Of a stretch of DNA of 64,000 bases, positions 9,819 through 19,235 are shown piece after piece. Position 1 is the stretch's first letter, and every line of letters begins with the position of its first letter. Origin of the DNA: Durusdinium trenchii. Its lineage: Eukaryota > Sar > Dinophyceae > Suessiales > Symbiodiniaceae. The notes beneath the pieces were generated by a model. It did not search any database. It had not been told where the DNA came from and worked only from the letters and a program-made list of their open reading frames with translations. Both the position numbers and the translations under genes were made by a program. The DNA lies in contig CAXAMN010006502.1 in assembly GCA_963970005.1 (NCBI GenBank), forward strand, positions 126,164 to 190,163, read 5' to 3'.

Positions 9819-10590
9819 ATGTCCCATTCTGATTCTGACTCATGGGTGATCATGTCTGCTAACATCACTAGCTTCAATTCGCAACAGGATTCTTTGCTGG
9901 AACTTCCCTTCGATATTGTTGCTATTCAAGAGACTCGCCGCACGTCCAAAACGCAACAATTCTACTCGGCTTTTCTGAAGAAGAAAGGGTTCAACTCTGT
10001 CTGGGGTAAGCCTCAGCCTTTTCGTGCTGCAAAATCATCCCTTCATTCCAGCACTGGCCTTAATGGTCGACCGGGCGGTGTTGCCATTCTGGCCAGTTCG
10101 CATATACCCTTACAGTTCATTCCTCCTGGTGATTGTCCTATCCGGAAAAGATTATTTCATTCGTGCAGGTGGACACATGCTGTCGCCGCGGACGGCAATG
10201 GTAAAAGTCTGCTTCGCAATTTTTCCGTTTATGGTTTCACTGGCCACTACGGTCACTCAACTGTTGCCGAGCTGAATGACTCTTTTCTGCATGATCTTCT
10301 TGAGCTAAGCACTTGGACGTGATGCCCCGGTTCTCATCCTGGGTGATATTAATGTTGAGCCTCAGGAAAGTCCAGTACTTTCTCAACCACTAGCAAATGG
10401 TCTTATTTGTGACCTGGGTGCCCGATCGGGGCCTACGTTTTATCCCTCGCATGGCAAGCCTCGCAGGATTGACGTGGCCTTTGCAACTAAAGGGGGAACT
10501 ATTGGGTGTTCCTTTCGACTTTTTCAAATCATTTGGTATGGTGCCCCGAAACCTGACCTTTCAACTCGCCCGTTTTTTATATTTTTGACG
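9819..10590 (+). pseudogene. LINE endonuclease (EEP) following the OTU domain
   Basis: The open frame 9819-10322 reads VIMSANITSFNSQQDSLLEL, FDIVAIQETR with the conserved Glu, GRPGGVAILASSHIPLQF and NFSVYGFTGHYGHST, a typical LINE apurinic endonuclease. After a shift at about 10318 it continues APVLILGDINVEPQESP (the GDFN-type motif) and ARSGPTFYPSHGKPRRIDVAF. The final SDH-type motif is not clear before the sequence jumps to the RT fragment near 10587. Confidence 0.75.
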
Positions 10591-10682
10591 ACAAGCCTTT
10601 TGAATGTGGGGGCCTCAGCCCTTCTTTTAAATCCTCCTGCGGCATTTCGCAGGGATGTCCACTTTCCGTTGTCTTCCTTATA
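10587..10682 (+). pseudogene. RT motif fragment abutting the endonuclease
   Basis: A short frame DDKPFECGGLSPSFKSSCG followed by ISQGCPLSVVFL is the GIxQGCPLS box found between the first and second catalytic motifs of LINE reverse transcriptases. It lies immediately after the endonuclease, where several hundred RT residues should precede it. This marks an internal deletion junction close to 10587. Confidence 0.65.
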
Positions 10683-10849
10683 ACTTAGTGTCCGTCTGTG
10701 CCTCCACCATTCAGTCAGTGACAGTGGACACCTCAAAATGGCAATTTGACCTATAGGTTTTGGACGTCTGAGGTGCACGAAATGCTGCGCCTGTCGCCTG
10801 TCACGTTTCGACGCCGCCGCCTGCACCTTAAGAGAGAAAGACAGAAGCG

Positions 10850-10876
10850 AGCGAGAGAGAGAGAGGGAGAGAGACA
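10850..10876 (+). repeat. GA microsatellite
   Basis: A purine tract of about 27 bp dominated by GA dinucleotides, with one GGG interruption. It has no coding context. Confidence 0.85.
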
Positions 10877-11029
10877 GGATCTGCCGATCTGAAGATTCCG
10901 ATGTGGATCTACAGATGTATACAACGGCTGCTTTTTTACGAAGAACCCTTCGCAGGCGCTCTCGGGAACAACAATGTAAAGCAATCAAAAATGCAAACAA
11001 AAAACCAAGCCTTTTGAAAGTTGTTTTAA

Positions 11030-11165
11030 CTTACAAAACTTCTAATTACTTACAAATATTAACAATTTAGACAGTCTCAGTATGCGCAGACTGTAAGTTA
11101 ACTTACAAGTTTTCTATGTGGTGGTGTTATTATTGCTGTATATACTAGTTTGTAAGTTCCATAAC
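11030..11165. repeat. AACTTACAA-rich segment, possible decayed MITE
   Basis: The segment begins TTTTAACTTACAAAAC and ends AGTTTGTAAGTTCC, so its ends are imperfect inverted repeats of about 11 bp. Inside lies GTAAGTTAACTT, which also occurs inside the TIR element at 7695-8141 (near 7946). It may be a decayed relative of that element. Confidence 0.4.
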
Positions 11166-12746
11166 CAAGAACCAAGTAGCGTAGCTGTCGTAACGTTGGT
11201 GTGCTCGGTGACACTGGTGGCTCACCCTGAGGAGTCTCGCGGACTCTTCACAGAGCCTAACCGAACCCGACAACGACGACGCGTGTCAAATTTGTTGATT
11301 TCTTCCTGCCACGCGCACCACCGGTACCGAGGAATGTTCGGCACCACCGGCCCTGCGATGTGGGGTTTCTGAGAGGCGACCCGGCGACTGTTCTGTAACG
11401 TCTGACGGAGTGACGGATGAGCGCAGCAATCGGATCGAAGAAGGAAAGGGCATTATGGGGCAGCAGTCGGGTCCGAGACGGCATTATGGGGCAGCAACAT
11501 GCCTGAACAGATTGGGGGATTTGGGGCGACAGTTTCTAAGCAGGATCCAAGCAAAAACAACAGGCCAAAATGTTGCGATTGAAAAAGAGGCGCAGTATTG
11601 TATGCTTTTAATTTTCTAGAATAGAACATCCCTACAATCTCCACAGTCACATGAGTTCAACGTTTGCAGAACTTTCATTGCTCGCTGTTGCGCCGGGTGA
11701 AAATATAAACAAAAGTTTTTCAGCGCATTTGTCATTCTTTGCGCCATTGGTTGCATCATCTGGAACTGAGCCAGCCCAACCCTCAACGACTCTGAACCAG
11801 CCGCACCTTCCGGCCAGGCAACGGAGTGCTCCTAGCGGTTCTCGGGCGCGAAAAAGGATCGAGTGGGCGGTGGCCAAAGAGACTGGAATTTTGACACGTT
11901 GGATTTCATGTTTGGGATGTGCTTCAAAATCTCAAGCTTCATCAAGCACCAAATATGCCAGGTGATTTTCCGGTTCCTGGCAATTAATGTATATTAGCTG
12001 ATGTGCCAGCGTTCTTAGCAACCCAAACAACCCTTTCCTTGAGTCAGAATAAGGACACCATCAGCCACGGGCCAGATTCACACCCAGAGCTTGAACATTG
12101 GTATTCAGAAAAACAGGTGCACAAAAAGATGACTGCCCCCCTGAGTTTGGAGAAAATGGACGAAAGTTGTTCTCCTATATGAATCTCGACGGGGGGACCA
12201 TGGCTGGCCGGTGCCTTCAGATAGCTCGACGGTCGACGTTTTTCCCAAATGAAGGGTTTTCGTTTAACTCTCGGTGTCTGGGGGAATATATATAGAGCCT
12301 TGCTCGCGACTCGTTGTCTGAGCGACCGCAGCCGTTCGCAACCGTTCGCCGCCGTTCGCAGTAGAGCGCTAAGGCGCTGCCATTGGGGGAAGCTTTGGGA
12401 GAGGTTTTTGGATGGAAGCTTGACGTGGCAGATTCGTGTGAAATAACAAATAATAGCGAGGAAACGCGTGGATACGTAAGATGTTGAAGTCATGGAGGAT
12501 GATTTCACTGCGCAGGCGCAGCGTTCTGCGCCGTCACATTGGGATTGGCGTTTGGAGAGTGGTGTTGGATGTGGCTGTGACATTGGGATTTGCGGTCAGG
12601 GTGTCGCGGCAAGTCTCTGCCAAAATGGCGATTTTGGTGGATGGGAGTGTGGTCAGAACGTTTTGAAATCATTCCAAACGTGTGGTGTGGTATGGTGTGG
12701 TGCAAAATTTAAATTGCAACCTCACATGATATGATATTGTCAATTT

Positions 12747-12866
12747 TCGCGGCAGGCGCAGTACTTTGTGCGGGTTTTGAGGTGTGGAGGTACGATTCTC
12801 GTGGCAGGCGCAGGGAATCGTGAGGTTGCGAGGTGTGGTGGAGGTCACATTTCGTGGCAGGTGCAG
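12747..12866 (+). repeat. Three units of a 52-bp repeat with TCGTGGCAGGCGCAG
   Basis: The 15-mer TCGYGGCAGGYGCAG occurs at 12747-12761, 12799-12813 and 12852-12866, 52 and 53 bp apart. A related CGCAGGCGCAG lies near 12510. The period equals that of the tandem array just downstream, so this may be an older, more divergent part of the same satellite. Confidence 0.65.
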
Positions 12867-12898
12867 TGGAATTGCTCCGATGGGGCTTCCCGCTTTTG

Positions 12899-13225
12899 GA
12901 GGAAGTCTCGTACGAAATGCTCGTTTTGAAGACTTGACGTGTGACTTTGTGGAGGAAGTCTCGTACGAAACGCTCCTTTTGGAAACTTGACGCGCGACTT
13001 TTGGAGGAAGCCTCGTACGAAACGCTTGTTTTGCAGACTTCAAGACTTCAATTCAAGTTTTTGAGGAAGTCTCGGTCTCGTGCGAAACGCTTGTTTTGGA
13101 GACTTGACGAGTGAATTTTGGAAGAGGTCTCGTGCGAAACGCTCGTTTTGGAGACTTGACGCGTGACTTTTGATTGGAGGTTAAGTCTCGTACGAAACGC
13201 TCGTTTTGCAGAATTGAAGTACAAC
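12899..13225 (+). repeat. Tandem array, about six units of 52-59 bp
   Basis: Units start near 12901, 12954, 13006, 13065, 13121 and 13177. Each carries GGAAGTCTCGTACGAAACGC, then TCGTTTTGGAGACTTGAC and a GTGACTTTTG-like end. Some units have short internal duplications, such as the doubled CTCG at 13071-13080. The conserved CGTACG is a small palindrome. No protein reading is consistent across units because the unit length varies. Confidence 0.85.
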
Positions 13226-13668
13226 AATGTCCGACCAGAGTGTCCTTCGAGAGTGTCTCACAAGAGTGACACAAGAGTGTCCCACAAGACTGTCCTACAA
13301 GAGTGTCCCACAAGAGTGTCTCGAAAGAGTGTCTCAAAACAATGTCCTACAAGAGTGTCCTACAAGAGTGCCCCACGAAAGTGTCCTACAACAGTGTCCC
13401 ACCAGAGTGTCCTGCAAGGATGTCCCACAAGAGTGTTCTACAAGTGCGTCCCACAAGAGTGTCCGACGAGAGTGTCCTACAAGAGTGTCCGACAAGAGTG
13501 ACATACAAGGGTGCACAAGAGTGTCCCACAAGAATGTCCTAAATACAAGAGTATTTTACAAGAGTGCCTCACAAGAGTGTGTCCTACAAGAGTGTCCCGC
13601 AAGAGTGTCCTACAAGAGTGTCCCACAAGAGTGGCTGACTACAAGAGTGTCCCACAAGAGCGTTTCCG
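13226..13668. repeat. 15-bp minisatellite, about 30 units
   Basis: The array repeats a 15-mer of the form GTGTCCYACAAGAGT with point variants and a few insertions. Because 15 is divisible by three and the unit rarely forms a stop, several frames on both strands stay open, giving repetitive peptides such as ECPTRVSYKSVPQ (plus) and GHSCRTLLWDTLV (minus). These are an artefact of the repeat, not evidence for genes. Unit spacing is disturbed near 13500-13570 and 13630, consistent with unequal crossing over. Confidence 0.9.
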
Positions 13669-16600
13669 AACAGTGTCAAAAATTATTTGGGTGTTTTTGT
13701 CGAGTACGTGTTTGCATTCGGGTTCGTGGGTTCCATCTTGTGTTTTTTTAAAGCACTGGACAAAGAAGTGATGATGAGGTGGACATGACAAAAGACCAGG
13801 GCCCCATGGAGCAGGGCCCTTTTTGATTGCGGAAGATGAGTGGTTGGAGGTGGAGTCACTCCACTGGGGGTTGCTTTGCTGACACACAGAGGCTGTGATG
13901 TGACTTCACCATCAAAGCATTCAGCTCAATGGGCTGCAATTCATTCATGTTTTTTTGGCTCCAAGATCTAATCGTTTCATTTTGGGGGTGTTTGGGCTGG
14001 TGCGCAGTGTGCTCGGTCGCGACATGCAGGCCGGAAGGGAGGGAAGGTGAAGCCTGGTGGCTGGAGATGGCTGGAGATGTTGTTTTGGAAGCAGAGGATT
14101 TCAACGTCATCCAGAGCAAACTTTTTCCAAATATTTTTCAGATTTTCCATCCATCGAGGACGTCGCCGATCGGCCCACGAATCAGCCGATCGGCTTCTCT
14201 CCCAGGTGCGATCCATCAACACACGCCCGACCATGTCCACCGGCGAGGCGTCCTTCTTCGGGGTGCCCGAAGTCCAACGGAACAGCAGGGAACTGCGAGT
14301 TATTTTGCAACGAACACCGAAAGGCTCCAACTGGTTTCCTACAAATTCCAACATACATGTCCATGGTTTCCAAGAGCTTCATTGAACACGACATGCATGA
14401 CTTGGGGATGTCGGAGCTGGGATGAACGACACCTTCCCCCTCAGCAGTCCACCGTCAAAGCCCGCAGGCGGCGAACGTCTTCGCGGTGAAAGAGGATCGC
14501 TTCCAGGGGCAGCAACCAAAATGATGGAGTATCTACAGTATCTATAGATGTGGTTTCAACAAATTCAAGTAGATTCGATATACTTGTATAGATCACAGAA
14601 TCCGGTGGCTTTTGTGTGTTCCTCTGGAGCTAAATCACATAATTATGGATATCCATGGATATCCCAAGAATCAAGAGACCCCATCTACTCATCAAGCACT
14701 TCCCCATAGACCTGCCTGTACCTCACGCGCGCTTTTTGCACGCGAGGCTGCGCGTGTTTGGGCCACCTCCGTCAGGGCTCGGCAAAATCTCCCCGCGAGG
14801 CCCACGCGGTGGAAGCGCGGTCGACCTAAATGCTTTCCTTTCAAACGCTTGCCGCTTGCCGGTGCTTCCTGGCTTCCTGCAAAAATACAGACCGCTTCGA
14901 TTCCTGTACCAACCCCCTTGCACCCCGGTTAAGAAGCTCTTGATGAAGCTTGTGAAGGTTTGAGTTTCGGATACTGGAAACACATTCATTCTGTCTCACA
15001 AAAGTTTACTACTTAGCACCCCTTCCAACATCGACCGCTTTTTGCTCACTCTTGCCAGTGAGAATGCCAATTGATTAAAGGAAAAACGGAATCCAGCGTG
15101 TTCCAACGGCCTTTTTTGATCTATCTTTGTCTATCTTTAGATTATTCAAAGTGAAGGGCCATTTCCATAGACTATGTGCATATGCTACCTAAATTGTTTT
15201 ATCGAGGGACTGACTGGGGTCCAGAGAACTAAAACACCTAAAACAAAGATAGCAATGTATGATATATATATATATGTATTTTTACGTTAGGACTTGTTGT
15301 TTTATGTTTCTTTTTTAGCAACCCGCACAACTAAGACAACTAAATAGTATGTTGTTTTATTTGTTTTTTATATTTTGTACATTTCTATATATGCCTGGAC
15401 ACCTAGGAACATGAACGATTTTGTTTGTTTAGTTGTTTTTTGGGGTGTCCGGCAAAAAAAAAACATCTAGATCAACATCACTAATTTTATCAAGAGATAT
15501 CAACAGAGTGTTCCTTTCTGTCCTTCGGCCTTCCTCTCCTTGCTTCCTCCTTACGCCTTTCCTTGACTCGAAAAAGGACAGATGATGCCACTACGTTAGG
15601 CCAACAAGAAGCTGACTTCCGACAGAAGATCATCTCTGCATCCCACAATGTCTGGTAATTAATTACAAGTGGTCTTCCAGAGAGATGGACTGTGGAAGGG
15701 TCAGGGAAGATGTTGAGAGAATCACATCGACCGAAAAATCACCGAATCACCTGACGGTCCATGCCAGATGGTCCGTGCCGAAGCAAGAAGATTCACTGAG
15801 TGTGGGGAATCTGACTGTGAGTTGACATGTTGGGGAAGGTTGGGACTTTTTCTTTCTAGAGACATCGTGCTGGGCTGTTCTGGGAAGTCCTACAGGAGGG
15901 GTGCTTTGCATGGCAGCAGGGACAGAGGCCTTTGCACCAAAAAGAGGCTGATGTTGCGTCGTATTTGGGGGCTTCGACCTCTTCTGCCTAGTGGATCCTA
16001 GTGGTACATGGTTAGTGCACTTGATGAAGCTCAATCAGGAAAATTAGACTTCTAGTCATTCTTCTCTGATGGTGCCTTGCGCGTCCTCACCCCTGATTTG
16101 CCTGCTGGATGTTGACTTTGTTCCGGCCAGGTGGCTGATTCCAGTGCTGGTGGCAGCGCCCACATTGCCCCTTGACATTTGACACTGCCTGGCTGTGGCG
16201 TATAGTTGTTTTATGTACTCGAGTTTCCTGTCCAGAACAAGAAGCGAAAGTGATGTGTTTGTATCCGTGCTTGTTGTGCGATCAGGAACTTCAAACAGAC
16301 TTTGGCAGTTCTTCTGTGTTCCCCTTCCGCAGCTTAGTAAGAATCTACAATACAAACGCCAACTTTGCAGTGTTGAGGTATCACTTTGTTTCTTCTTGCT
16401 TTGAGTGTTTTGTGGGCAAGCCTCTTGTCGGTTTCTTTCGGTATTGTCGAGTCGCGCCTGCTTTGGCAGGTACTCACGCAGGCAAAGGCGCAAGCAAGCT
16501 TGCACGTGGGCCAGTTGTTGAATAGTTGAAGCGCGGATTCACGAATCAGATGGCCTCCATATCTGCAGGGAGCTCTATCATGACAAGGATGGGCCGGAGA

Positions 16601-17018
16601 GAGAACATCGTATCATATAACGTGCATTAAACTAATTTGTTCAACCGTTAGGTCCAGCATTCCAAAGAGACATCATGTTGGGAGGTGTTTGTTAAAAGAC
16701 ATGCTCTGGATTCATGTGCATTAACATGTTGGCAAGAGTGTGCCAGTTGACAGTTGGTCGTAGCAAAGAGGAGGGTTTGCAGACAACCAAGATCACCATG
16801 AGCTCTATAGATGCATCATCGTGCAATCAACCATTGATGAGGTGCATGTTCGACATTGCGTTTGATGGTTTTTCATGCATGTACAGGTCCCGTGGTCTTT
16901 CTCTTCCAACAGGCCTGGATCGAATTTGTTTACTCATGTTGCACTTATAAAATCGAGCGAGCTCGGTGTCCGACTCCCAGTATCCAGTGGGGAGTCGAGC
17001 TGAGGCATTGGTTCCACT
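13669..17018. other. Non-coding interval with weak exon-like stretches
   Basis: Most of this interval is AT-rich and unassigned. Possible exon-like stretches on the plus strand are 14150-14385 (reading STGEASFFGVPEVQRNSREL in one frame) and 14730-14960 (LPVLPGFLQKYRPLRFLY); neither matches a family I know, and competing frames are also open. Long T/A-rich DNA with a TA run lies at 15250-15480. A GGGCCC stem-loop is at 13798-13820. The last few hundred bases before 17019 may contain the decayed 5' part of the LINE that follows. Confidence 0.4.
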
Positions 17019-19235
17019 ACAGAAAACCGTAGATTAGATCTTCGTTTTGATTCAGACCATTTTGTGTTGGAATGCAAGCTCAATATTTCTTTCCCTACAT
17101 TTAAAAAGGATAATGCGCCACGTACGTCGCGATATGCGAAACCTGACTCAGACAGATGGATTTTCTACAATAATAACATTCGGTCTTTGCTAGAGGGGAA
17201 AAGATGCGACTTGGATTCACTCACAGAGGCAATGAAAAACGCGGCCGCAAGCTCACTAAGGATAGAACCTCCGAATAAAACGAAAAAACATATCCGTCAA
17301 AGTACTTGGGCAAAAATTGAAGAGAGAAACGAAAAGGCCCGAAACGGAACCACAGCAAAGGAAATAACGAACCTCAACAGGGAAATTGCCCGAATGGCCC
17401 GGAGGGACAGGCAAGACCATTTGATAGAACAATTCAATGAGAACCCCCAAGATCCCAATAAGAAAGGTTTATGGAGAGCGGTCAAGGGATTAAAACAGAA
17501 ATTCATACCCAACTATGTGAAAATGAAGAACATGGATGGTCAGCATGTCCCTTTGGCCCAACGCGCTGAGACTCTAGCGAACTATCTAGAACAAAAACAC
17601 TGGAGCAACCAAGCTGAAAACGAAATCAACCACAGCAAACTTGTAGATAGCAACGATGCAGGAGTAGAGAGTTTCACAATACAAGAGCTCTGTGCAGCCA
17701 TCAAGGCGGCAAAGCCCAATAAACAACCTGGCCCTGATGGTCTAACTATGGAACTGATCAAGTGGCTGGACAATGCCAACCGGCGGGTTCTTTTATCTGT
17801 TATCAACAGCTGGTGGAATACAAAAACTGCGCCGTCGGCATTGTTCATGGCCCGTGTTGTCCCTATCTTCAAGAAAGGGGATACAGATATTGCTTCCAAT
17901 TACAGACCAATCTCCTTACTCAACAGTTTCTATAAAATATACATGGTGATGATCAGGACCAGAATGCAGGCAGCCACAGAGCATCTACTGTCTAAAACCC
18001 AGTACGGCTTCAGGCCCAGCAAGTCTACTTCACATGCCATCTATATTCTCAGACGAATTCAAGATTATTCCGAAATTAAGGGGGCGAAGCTGAGCATTGC
18101 CTTCCTAGATTGGGAAAAAGCATTCGATAAAATTCAACATGACAAGCTTCTTGTTGCCCTTGGCCGACTGGGTTTCAATTCGCAGTATACAGAAGTCATC
18201 GCAGACTGTTATGCAAAGCCTCAGTTTTATGTCAAGGACGAATTCGGTTGTTCCGATTTTAAAGTTCAATCCTCTGGGATCCGACAAGGTTGCCCACTGT
18301 CACCTTTCCTATTTGTATTAGTCATGACCTGCATCGACATTGACATTCAACAAAGTATTTCCGCTTATGTGACAAATAATCGAATCCCAGGGGTTAATTT
18401 TGACATGATCTATTATGCAGATGACACTGTACTTTTCTCACGGAACAACCGAGCATTAAACGAATTGCTGAAATTGACAGAAAAGATCTCCAGTGGATAC
18501 GGACTTGGTCTCAATAAAAACAAATGTGTTGCTATCACTATGAACAACGACGGTTGTATTCATTTTCATGACGGGACCCCTTTGAACAAAGAATTTGAGG
18601 CCATGTATCTTGGAAATGAGATAAACAGGACAGTAAATATAAAACATGAAATCCTCAATAAAATGTCAGAGGTCAGAAGGACCTGGTTCAAGCTCAGCGC
18701 CTATTGGAAAGCTTCTGGAGCCAGCAAAAAGTGGAAGCTAATCATTTTTGATGCCATAATCCGGAGTAAGCTTTTATATGGGTTGGAAACTATACATTTA
18801 ACCCAGGCGCTAAGCAAATCACTAGATGCTTTCCAATTAAGAAGCTTGAGAAAGATTCTCAAAAGACCGCCTACTTTCATAGATCGGTCATGTACGAATC
18901 AAAAGATTCTTGAGGAAGCAACTGCCATTGCCTTCCCAACCCGGGGCGATTACAGTTAAATTATACGTTTCAGTGATTACCATATGAACAGAAGATGTAA
19001 ATTACTTGGGCATATAATTAGAAGCAGTAATGATGACCCCATGAGACAAGTATCATTCGTTGATAGCACTGCATCCAGAGTTGATTACGGCACCAAACGA
19101 GTTGGGAAACCGAGGCAAAACTGGCTGCATATCACAAAGAAATTTGCATACGAAAACGTTTTGAGACATCATAATTTCGATGAAAACACCGATGATGCAA
19201 GAATATATGCAGCCGCATTGAACAGAGATTTTTAA
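17019..19235 (+). mobile_element. 5'-truncated RTE-like LINE, nearly intact RT ORF
   Basis: A single frame runs from about 17019 to 18959, is interrupted by one TAA at 18957-18959, and continues in the same frame to 19235. It opens with the end of an endonuclease (NRRLDLRFDSDHFVLEC, including SDH), then a charged linker and a complete RT: PGPDGLTMELIKW, NYRPISLLNSFYKIYM, QYGFRPSKST, FLDWEKAFDKIQHDKL with the first Asp, SGIRQGCPLSPFLF, YYADDTVLFS at 18411-18440, and GLGLNKNKC. The end reads KLLGHIIRSSNDDPMRQVSF and ALNRDF. No RNase H follows, which with the layout suggests an RTE-type element. The 5' part of the endonuclease is missing. Confidence 0.85.
17019..19235 (+). pseudogene. Reverse transcriptase ORF with one internal stop
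   Basis: This is the coding part of the RTE-like LINE. All RT catalytic residues are visible (Asp near 18108, Asp-Asp near 18420). The only lesion seen is the TAA at 18957-18959 about 90 codons before the end; no frame change accompanies it. The initiation codon is absent because the N-terminus is truncated: in-frame sequence upstream of 17004 hits a TGA at 17001-17003. The low number of lesions compared with the LINEs at 2-10 kb points to a younger insertion. Confidence 0.8.

Larger units (their letters stand above)
8146..10685 (+). mobile_element. 5' half of a LINE with OTU-like protease and endonuclease, internally deleted
   Basis: The pieces in order are a gag-like ORF1 region with coiled coil (8313-8704), an AT-rich gap with AAGAAGTT repeats, an OTU cysteine-protease-like domain (9369-9755), an APE-type endonuclease (9819-10590) and a single RT motif fragment (CGISQGCPLSVVFL, about 10629-10680). 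Nearly all of the RT is missing, so the element has an internal deletion or abrupt 3' truncation. OTU domains in LINEs are known, as I recall, from the Dualen/RandI group of algae; clade membership here is inference. Frameshifts inside the OTU and endonuclease parts make it non-functional. Confidence 0.75.
10686..12746. other. Non-coding, repeat-rich interval
   Basis: No gene can be supported. The interval holds a GA microsatellite (10850-10876), an AACTTACAA-rich segment (11030-11165), a duplicated GCATTATGGGGCAGCA (11450-11465 and 11481-11496), CCGTTCGC triplications near 12330-12360 and two copies of ACATTGGGATT near 12536-12595. Opposite-strand open frames at 12044-12583 and 10524-11000 have no recognisable motifs and are probably chance. 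Confidence 0.5.

Noticed and set aside
12044-12583. 179-codon minus-strand ORF
   Set aside because: No recognisable family, it overlaps repeat words, and the composition is Cys/Ser-rich and random-looking.
13163-13751. Overlapping open frames (plus 13163-13501, 13227-13751, 13303-13542; minus 13053-13337, 13334-13531) as repetitive proteins
   Set aside because: They are a by-product of the 15-bp minisatellite, which is open in several frames; no flanking unique coding sequence supports them.
13798-13820. GGGCCC stem-loop followed by T run, resembling a bacterial terminator
   Set aside because: Everything else indicates a eukaryotic nuclear genome; one short hairpin with five Ts is expected by chance.
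13940-13965. Possible second spliced-leader relict (TTTTTTTGGCTCCAAG)
   Set aside because: It lacks the CCATTTTGG core and has an extra C before AAG; the similarity is only in the low-complexity part.
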